A model generated the notes under the pieces. The model made no database searches. It was given only the letters and a program-made list of their open reading frames with translations, and was not told the origin of the DNA. The position numbers and the translations under genes were made by a program. A stretch of DNA of 44,222 nt from Nocardioidaceae bacterium (GTDB taxonomy: Bacteria; Actinomycetota; Actinomycetes; Propionibacteriales; Nocardioidaceae): positions 74,387-118,608 of the forward strand of contig JAUJOO010000008.1 in NCBI GenBank assembly GCA_030447585.1, read 5' to 3'. Shown one piece after another: positions 38,692-44,222 of the stretch (position 1 is the stretch's first letter; each line of letters opens with the position of its first letter).

Positions 38692-39513
38692 GTGACTACC
38701 CAGGGTGCACCTGAGACAGCCTGCTTGCCCCCCTGCCCCCTGGGCACGATCTGGGAGTCGGTGTCCGTGGGCGAGTCGGGCGCGGCAGTCTTCAGAAGGA
38801 GTGACGGCTGCCTGTTCGCCAAGTGCGTCAGTCACTGGGCGGTCAGCGATCTTCGCGACGAGCGCGACCGGGTGGAATGGCTGGGCGGCACCCCAGTTCC
38901 GTGCCCCGAGCTGGCAGGCTGGCACGAGGCCGACAACGGTGCGTGCTTGGTCACCACCGCAGTCCACGGCATACCAGCCTGCGAGGTGTCGACAGAGGCA
39001 GTGCCACGTGCGCTGAGCTCGCTGGCTGCCGTACTGCGGGCCCTTCACGACCTCCCTGCACAAACGTGCCCGTTCGACCGCACGCTCGTGGTCACCATGC
39101 CGGTTGTGCAGAACACGGTGAGCCGCGGCGCCGTCATCGTCGACTTTCTCGACCCCGCCTGGAGAGCGACGCCCCCGAGCGACCTGCTGGCAGGGCTGCA
39201 GGCGGAGCTCGGCCGGGCAACTCGGTTGGAGAGCGCTGACCTGGTCGTGTGCCACGGCGATGCATGTCTGCCGAACTTTCTGTTGGACCCGGAGACCCTG
39301 GAGTGCACGGGAGTGGTCGACCTTGGCCGCCTCGGTGTCGCCGACCGCTACCTGGACCTTTCGCTCACCGCGCAGAGCATCGGGTCGACCGGGATGAACC
39401 CTCAGTACTCGTCCGCCGACGCCGACGCCTTCCTGCAGACCTACGGCATCGACCACCCTGACCGACGTCGGATGCGCTTCTACCAGCTCCTGGACTCACT
39501 CTCGTGGGGCTGA
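38692..39513 (+). CDS. APH(3')-like aminoglycoside phosphotransferase
   Basis: Predicted ATP-dependent kinase of aminoglycosides, 273 residues, the size of APH(3') enzymes. GTG at 38692. N-lobe: SVGESGAAVFR (nucleotide loop) and LFAKCVS (ATP-binding Lys). Middle: RDERDRVEWLGG, VPCPELAGWH. Catalytic core: VVCHGDACLPNFLLD (HGDxxxxN, catalytic Asp) and VVDLGRLGVADRYLDL (Mg site). The C-terminal part GIDHPDRRRMRFYQLLDSL corresponds to the 3'-subclass end, which contributes to substrate binding. No mobile element is seen around it. Whether it confers resistance is untested, though the active site is complete. Confidence 0.88.
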   Translation: MTTQGAPETACLPPCPLGTIWESVSVGESGAAVFRRSDGCLFAKCVSHWAVSDLRDERDRVEWLGGTPVPCPELAGWHEADNGACLVTTAVHGIPACEVSTEAVPRALSSLAAVLRALHDLPAQTCPFDRTLVVTMPVVQNTVSRGAVIVDFLDPAWRATPPSDLLAGLQAELGRATRLESADLVVCHGDACLPNFLLDPETLECTGVVDLGRLGVADRYLDLSLTAQSIGSTGMNPQYSSADADAFLQTYGIDHPDRRRMRFYQLLDSLSWG

Positions 39514-39627
39514 CCGGCTACTCATGGCGTTCGGAGCCCCTTCGAACTGGCTTGCATGACCGCCGTCCGCGCAGAGCCTAGCCAGCACGGCTCCGCGACT
39601 AGCGCTGGCAACGTCGACGAGGCGTGC

Positions 39628-40389
39628 TCAACCGGGTCGCGTCAGCCGGAGGTAGAAGCGGCGCTGAGTGAAGGTCAGGTCTCGACGCGAGTGGTGCAGG
39701 TCCAGCAGCTGTGCGGCATACCTGTCAACGCTGAAGTCCTCGGGCACCTCCCACGGGACGTGCGCGAAGTAGCGCACCAGCGTCGTGACATCCGTGAAGA
39801 CCGCTCTACCCTGCCACTCCTCGGCTGCCTGCACGGCCAAACCGGCGGCAACCGCTTCAGCCCGGAGATGCGCCAAAGTGATGTGGGGATACCTGGAGGC
39901 TCCGCCGAAGATCGCCTGGGCCTCCCCGAAGTCGCGGCCGTCGACCTGCTGGGTAAGGAAGCGTCCTCCGGGTCGCAACACTCTGAGGACCTCCGTCGCG
40001 ACGTAGGCCTCATGCCGGTCCAGCACCACGTCGAAACGTCCGTCCTCGAACGGCAGAGACGCGTCCGCTTCTGCGTCGTACTCCACCACGGGTATGCCGT
40101 GGTCGGCCAGGTTCCGCGTAGCCACCGGGATGTTCGGGGGCCAGCCTTCGGTGGCTACCGTGTCGCTGGGTAGCGCATCACGTATCTCGAGCAGGGCCTC
40201 GCCACCTCCTGTGCCGAGGTCAAGAGCGCTGACAGCGCCTGCCAGCACGTCACGGGCCAGATCGGCGTAGGACCACGGCGGTTGCTGCTCCACGAACCCG
40301 CCACCGAGGTCGGAGAAGTCCCACCCCGTTACGGGCGTCTCATGGGCAGCTCGCCAGGTGCTCAGGAGAGCGGCGTCGGACTCAGACAT
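39628..40389 (-). CDS. Class I SAM-dependent methyltransferase
   Basis: 253 residues from the ATG at 40389 (SESDAALLSTWRAAH); an upstream in-frame start at 40455 adds a low-complexity leader and seems less likely. SAM motif I is VSALDLGTGGGEALL, the acidic strand-2 segment is VATEGWPPNIPVATRNL, and motif LPFEDGRFDVVLDRHEAY is the third conserved strand. VLRPGGRFLTQQVDGRDF and the tail FTQRRFYLRLTRPG are typical of the UbiE/SAM-11 type group. Substrate unknown. Convergent with the APH-like gene, divergent from the lipid kinase. Confidence 0.85.
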   Translation of the reverse strand: MSESDAALLSTWRAAHETPVTGWDFSDLGGGFVEQQPPWSYADLARDVLAGAVSALDLGTGGGEALLEIRDALPSDTVATEGWPPNIPVATRNLADHGIPVVEYDAEADASLPFEDGRFDVVLDRHEAYVATEVLRVLRPGGRFLTQQVDGRDFGEAQAIFGGASRYPHITLAHLRAEAVAAGLAVQAAEEWQGRAVFTDVTTLVRYFAHVPWEVPEDFSVDRYAAQLLDLHHSRRDLTFTQRRFYLRLTRPG

Positions 40390-40489
40390 CCCAGGGACTT
40401 GGGAACGTGCTCGGCTGGGACATCCGGCAACAGTACGCCGGTGGGATGTCGGCAAGTCCCAGCTGACCGCTTCCTGGCGTCGTCGCCGG

Positions 40490-40495
40490 TAGGGT
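40490..40495 (+). promoter_or_regulatory. -10 hexamer TAGGGT of the lipid kinase gene (leaderless)
   Basis: TAGGGT is followed by seven bases and the GTG at 40503; no ribosome site. Confidence 0.5.
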
Positions 40496-40502
40496 CAAAC
40501 CC

Positions 40503-41393
40503 GTGACCAGTCGCTGCGCGCTGTTGGTGAATCCGGCATCGGGCAAAGGGAAGTACGCACACCTGGTGCCCGCCGTCCGCGACCGTCTCGCCGCAGACGG
40601 TTCGCAGGTGCGGGTGCTGCAGGGCGCCGACGCGTGGGAGGCGGCAGAGCTCGCGAAGTCGGCCGCGGGCGAGGGGTACGACGTCCTGGCCGTGATGGGT
40701 GGCGACGGCCTCGTGCACCTGGCCCTCGAGTCGCTGGTCTACTCCACGACCCGCCTGGGCGTCATCGCCACCGGCACCGGCAACGACGTCGCCCGCTACT
40801 TGGGCCTGCCACGCGGCACGCCGCTGGACTGCGCCGACGTCATCGCCGCGGGGCACACGCGGGTCATCGACGTGGCTCGTGCCGGGGCCGCTCACTACCT
40901 CACTGTCCTGGCCGCAGGCTTCGACAGCCTGGTGAGCGAGCGCGCGAACCGCCTGCGCTGGCCGAAGGGTCAGATGCGCTACAACGTCGCCACGTTGGCG
41001 GAGCTGCGCGTCTTCGAGCCGCTGTCGTACACGCTGGAGCTCGACGGCGTACGGCGCCAGCAGAAGGCCATGCTCGTCGCCGTGGGAAACGGCCCCTCGT
41101 ACGGCGGAGGACTCCGCATGTGTGAGGGCGCAATGCTCGACGACGGCCAGCTCGATGTCGTGATCATAAAACCGATGAGCAAGCTCGAGCTGGTCAAGGT
41201 CTATCCGCGCCTGTTCAAGGGGACGCACGTCAACCACCCCGCCTACGAGCATCACCGCGCACGCAGGGTTGACCTGGCGGCTCCTGGCGTCGTCGCGTAC
41301 GCGGACGGGGAGCGGCTGGGACCCCTGCCGCTGTCGATCGAGACGCTGCCGTCGGCGCTGACGGTGTGCGTGCCCGAAGGTACGCCGCAATGA
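40503..41393 (+). CDS. Diacylglycerol kinase-family lipid kinase
   Basis: 296 residues, GTG start. Phosphorylates diacylglycerol or a related lipid alcohol at the membrane. ALLVNPASGKGKYAHLVPAV is the N-terminal motif; the nucleotide motif reads MGGDGLVHLALESLV, with Leu where GGDGT is usual. GVIATGTGNDVARYLGLP is the second conserved loop, and VAVGNGPSYGGGLRMCEGAMLDDGQLDVV contains the metal-site region. The C-terminal AYADGERLGPLPLSIE is also standard. The stop overlaps the helicase ATG (ATGA). Confidence 0.92.
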   Translation: MTSRCALLVNPASGKGKYAHLVPAVRDRLAADGSQVRVLQGADAWEAAELAKSAAGEGYDVLAVMGGDGLVHLALESLVYSTTRLGVIATGTGNDVARYLGLPRGTPLDCADVIAAGHTRVIDVARAGAAHYLTVLAAGFDSLVSERANRLRWPKGQMRYNVATLAELRVFEPLSYTLELDGVRRQQKAMLVAVGNGPSYGGGLRMCEGAMLDDGQLDVVIIKPMSKLELVKVYPRLFKGTHVNHPAYEHHRARRVDLAAPGVVAYADGERLGPLPLSIETLPSALTVCVPEGTPQ

Positions 41394-44074
41394 CCATCTT
41401 CGCCGAGTTCGCAGCTCTGTACGACTTCACTCCTGACGAGTTCCAGCGCAAGGCATGCGCGGCACTCGAGCAGGGCAGAGGCGTCCTGGTTGCGGCTCCC
41501 ACCGGTTCCGGGAAAACCCTGGTCGGTGAGTTCGCCGTCCATCTGGCGCTCGATCAAGGGGGCAAGTGCTTCTACACGACCCCGATCAAGGCCCTGTCCA
41601 ACCAGAAGTTCGCCGACCTCACTGCCCGATACGGGCCGTCTCGGGTCGGTCTGCTGACCGGTGACAACACCATCAACGGTGACGCGCCGATCGTGGTGAT
41701 GACGACCGAGGTGCTCCGCAACATGCTGTACGCAGGCTCGGGCACGCTCGCCGGTCTGCGCTACGCCGTCATGGACGAGGTGCACTACCTCGCCGACCGC
41801 TCGCGCGGCGCCGTGTGGGAGGAGGTCATCATCCATCTGCCGGAGTCTGTGTCGGTGGTCTCGCTGTCGGCCACGGTCTCCAACGCCGAGGAGTTCGGTG
41901 AGTGGCTGCGCACCGTCCGGGGCGAGGGCGACATCATCGTGGAGGAGCGGCGACCGGTTCCGCTTTTCCAGCACGTGCTCGCAGGCCTTCGACTCTACGA
42001 CCTCTTCGCCGACGACAGTGGCGGCGAGGCGAGTGCCGTCAACCCGCAGCTGGCGCAGCTGGCGCGCGACGAGTGGCGACGGATGCGCGCCCGTGACCAC
42101 CGTCAAAAGCGCGGACAGTACCGGCGTCCCGGCGGCCAGGCGCTCGTGCCGACTCGAAGCGAGGTCGTCGACACGCTCGACGGAGAAGGTCTGCTGCCTG
42201 CGATCATGTTCATCTTCAGCAGGGCCGGCTGCGACGCCGCCGTACAGCAGGTCCTCAACACCAACCTGCGCCTCACTACCGCCGACGAGCGTCGACAGAT
42301 CCGCTCGTACGCCGAGGCGAAGACCGCGGTCCTCGCTGCCGCAGACCTCGAGGTCCTCGGCTACCCGCAGTGGCTCGAGGCACTGAGCCGCGGTGTCTCC
42401 TCCCACCACGCCGGCATGCTGCCCATCTTCAAGGAGTGTGTGGAGGAGCTGTTCTCCCGTGGACTCGTCAAGATCGTCTTCGCGACAGAGACTCTCGCGT
42501 TGGGGATCAACATGCCGGCTCGCTCTGTCGTGATCGACAAGCTGTCCAAGTGGAACGGCGAAACCCACGCCGATGTCACACCGGGGGAGTACACGCAGCT
42601 GACGGGTCGCGCCGGCCGACGAGGCATCGACGTCGAGGGGCACGCCGTCGTCGTCTGGGCGCCCGGCTTCGACCCGACCACCGTCGCCGGCCTCGCCTCG
42701 ACCCGTACCTACCCGTTGCGGTCGTCGTTTCGGCCGTCGTACAACATGGCCGTCAACCTCGTGCGCCAGGTCGGCAGGGTCACCGCACGCGAGCTGCTGG
42801 AGTCGTCGTTCGCGCAGTTCCAGGCGGATCGGGCGGTCGTCGGACTGGCGCGGAAGGTCCGCAAGGCCGAGGAGGCGCTCGAGGGGTATGCCGAGTCGAT
42901 CTCGTGCGAACGCGGCGACTTCATGGAGTACGCCGCCCTGAGGCGCCGACTCTCCGACCGTGAGGCGTCCATGTCGCGTCGACACCGCACCGACCGCCGT
43001 GACGCCGCAGTCGAGTCCCTCGACCGGCTCAGGTCAGGAGACGTCATCGACGTCCCGGCAGGACGAAGTCGTGGACTTGCGGTTGTCGTCGACCCCGGCG
43101 CCCAGTCCGGGCGAGACGGTCCCCGGCCGCTGGTGGTGACCGCCGATCGGCAGGCGAGGCGGTTGTCTCTCGTCGACTTCCCTACGCCGGTAGAGCCGTT
43201 GATCCGGATGCGCATCGCGAAGACGTTCAACGCCCGTAACCCGCAGCAGCGTCGAGACCTTGCCGCGCTGCTGCGCGACCGGACCAGAGACCTACCGACC
43301 CTTGGCCATGGCGGACGTGACCGCAGTCCGGCGGTCGACGACCCGGAGATTCGCCGGGTCCGCGAAGCGATCCGCGCGCATCCGTGCCACGACTGCCCGG
43401 AGCGGGAGCAGCATGCGAGGTGGGCCGAGCGCTACCTGAAGCTGGAGCGTGAGACTGAGACCGTGCGTCGACGCATTGAACAACGCACGAACACCATCGC
43501 GCGCCAGTTCGACCGCGTCTGTGAGGTGTTGGAGGACCTCCGTTACCTTGAGGGCGACTCGGTCACTCCCGCTGGGGCTTCGCTGTCGCGCATCTACAGC
43601 GAGCTTGACCTGGTGGCAGCAGAGTGCCTTCGGCGTGGCGTCTGGGGTGACCTGGAGCCACCGGCGCTTGCCGCCGCGCTCTCGGCTCTGGTGTTCGAGT
43701 CACGCAACCCCGACGACGCGGAGCGGCCGCGGCTGCCGGGTGGGGCGGTACGCCGGGCGCTGGCCGCGACGGTGGACATCTGGAGCGAGCTCGACGCCGT
43801 CGAGCGTGACCACCGGCTGAGCTTCCTTCGCGAGCCGGACCTCGGTTTCGCCTGGGCGGCGTACCGGTGGACGGGTGGGGCGGGCCTCGAGGATGTCCTC
43901 GACGACGTCGACCTGGCACCCGGTGACTTCGTCCGCTGGGTCAAACAGCTGCTCGACCTGACCGAGCAGATCGCCGACGCGGCCGGGAGGTCGCCACTTC
44001 GGCAAACGGCCGGCGAAGCCGTCCGGGCCATGCGGCGCGGCGTGGTGGCCTACTCCGCCGGCGTGGACTCGTGA
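41390..44074 (+). CDS. helY: Ski2/Mtr4-type DExH RNA helicase (HelY-like)
   Basis: 894 residues, intact. The ATG at 41390 overlaps the kinase stop. F-D-F-T-P-D-E-F-Q Q-motif region near the N terminus, Walker A AAPTGSGKTLVGEFA near residue 41, TTPIKALSNQKF, DEVH box MDEVHYLAD near 130, SLSATVSNAEEFGEWL, ETLALGINMPARSVV and motif VI QLTGRAGRRGIDVEG near 410. The C-terminal third (LRRGVWGDLEPPALAAALSALVFESR) is the DSHCT helical domain of Mtr4/Ski2 helicases. M. tuberculosis helY (Rv2092c) lies in the same position after tatC. Likely role in RNA turnover. Confidence 0.95.
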   Translation: MTIFAEFAALYDFTPDEFQRKACAALEQGRGVLVAAPTGSGKTLVGEFAVHLALDQGGKCFYTTPIKALSNQKFADLTARYGPSRVGLLTGDNTINGDAPIVVMTTEVLRNMLYAGSGTLAGLRYAVMDEVHYLADRSRGAVWEEVIIHLPESVSVVSLSATVSNAEEFGEWLRTVRGEGDIIVEERRPVPLFQHVLAGLRLYDLFADDSGGEASAVNPQLAQLARDEWRRMRARDHRQKRGQYRRPGGQALVPTRSEVVDTLDGEGLLPAIMFIFSRAGCDAAVQQVLNTNLRLTTADERRQIRSYAEAKTAVLAAADLEVLGYPQWLEALSRGVSSHHAGMLPIFKECVEELFSRGLVKIVFATETLALGINMPARSVVIDKLSKWNGETHADVTPGEYTQLTGRAGRRGIDVEGHAVVVWAPGFDPTTVAGLASTRTYPLRSSFRPSYNMAVNLVRQVGRVTARELLESSFAQFQADRAVVGLARKVRKAEEALEGYAESISCERGDFMEYAALRRRLSDREASMSRRHRTDRRDAAVESLDRLRSGDVIDVPAGRSRGLAVVVDPGAQSGRDGPRPLVVTADRQARRLSLVDFPTPVEPLIRMRIAKTFNARNPQQRRDLAALLRDRTRDLPTLGHGGRDRSPAVDDPEIRRVREAIRAHPCHDCPEREQHARWAERYLKLERETETVRRRIEQRTNTIARQFDRVCEVLEDLRYLEGDSVTPAGASLSRIYSELDLVAAECLRRGVWGDLEPPALAAALSALVFESRNPDDAERPRLPGGAVRRALAATVDIWSELDAVERDHRLSFLREPDLGFAWAAYRWTGGAGLEDVLDDVDLAPGDFVRWVKQLLDLTEQIADAAGRSPLRQTAGEAVRAMRRGVVAYSAGVDS

Positions 44075-44222
44075 CGGGTTGCAGCCAGGGCCGCAGTACC
44101 CGGTCCCACCAGGCTGACGCCCCGAAGGACGACGATGCTTCCCACCGGCTGAGACAGCACTGGGCCCGTCATCAACCGGATCCGTCGACTGGGGCGGCCA
44201 CTCGGCCGAGCGTGTCCAGGAC
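44075..44222. other. Window end, no feature seen
   Basis: 148 bases after the helicase stop. No start codon with convincing continuation, no hairpin terminator and no -10 hexamer tied to a gene. Confidence 0.4.

Noticed and set aside
38692-39513. APH-like gene as part of a mobile resistance cassette
   Set aside because: No transposase, integrase, attC-like site or terminal repeats flank it, and its codon use by eye resembles the neighbours.

Overview
This window is high-GC actinobacterial (Actinomycetota) DNA. It carries the Pup-proteasome system (ARC/Mpa ATPase, Dop, Pup, PrcB, PrcA, PafA, PafB, PafC) in its classic neighbourhood: a PAC2 protein, MetH, a RecB-like nuclease, TrmI, TatA/TatC and an Mtr4/HelY-type helicase. 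The same families lie near the proteasome genes of Mycobacterium tuberculosis and Streptomyces. I cannot assign a genus.

Layout. 1-169: start of a PAC2-family gene (minus strand, cut by the window edge). 294-3776: metH. 3943-9770: a complete five-gene peptide-type ABC importer. 9714-13789: divergent recB-like gene and M50 protease, then trmI and the first 242 codons of an ARC ATPase. At about 13790 ARC stops abruptly in mid-gene, and the sequence continues inside an unrelated ABC solute-binding-protein gene that lacks its own 5' end. 13790-19666: rest of that second, non-orthologous peptide importer. 19704-23044 (minus strand): a two-gene FtsX/MacB-like exporter. 23170-28203: a second recB-M50-trmI-ARC block, this time with a full ARC. 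28200-31641: dop, pup, prcB, prcA. 31642-32656: about 1 kb with no gene I can support. 32669-36976: pafA, an FKBP lipoprotein, pafB, pafC. 37060-38217: tatA, tatC. 38299-44074: a small unknown protein, an APH(3')-like kinase, a methyltransferase (minus strand), a diacylglycerol-kinase-family protein and a HelY-type helicase.

The main point is the two diverged copies of recB-M50-trmI-ARC (about 70% amino-acid identity in ARC by eye) joined through a broken ARC. Two readings are possible: a chimeric assembly of two related actinobacteria, or a real insertion/xenologous duplication. I favour a chimera. Many reading-frame breaks occur in genes that must be functional, worst in pafA, FKBP, pafB, prcA and the second transporter/exporter region, while 1-8.3 kb, 10.8-16.2 kb and 37.3-44 kb read cleanly. 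Such a pattern fits base-calling or assembly errors better than gene decay.

Working together: Dop and PafA remove and attach Pup, ARC unfolds pupylated substrates into the PrcBA 20S core, and PafBC is a WYL-type transcription activator pair. A recurring regulatory theme is a TAnnnT -10 hexamer 6-8 nt before the start codon, indicating leaderless mRNAs, in both copies of the recB/M50/trmI block and before dop, pafA, the PAC2 gene and the lipid kinase.
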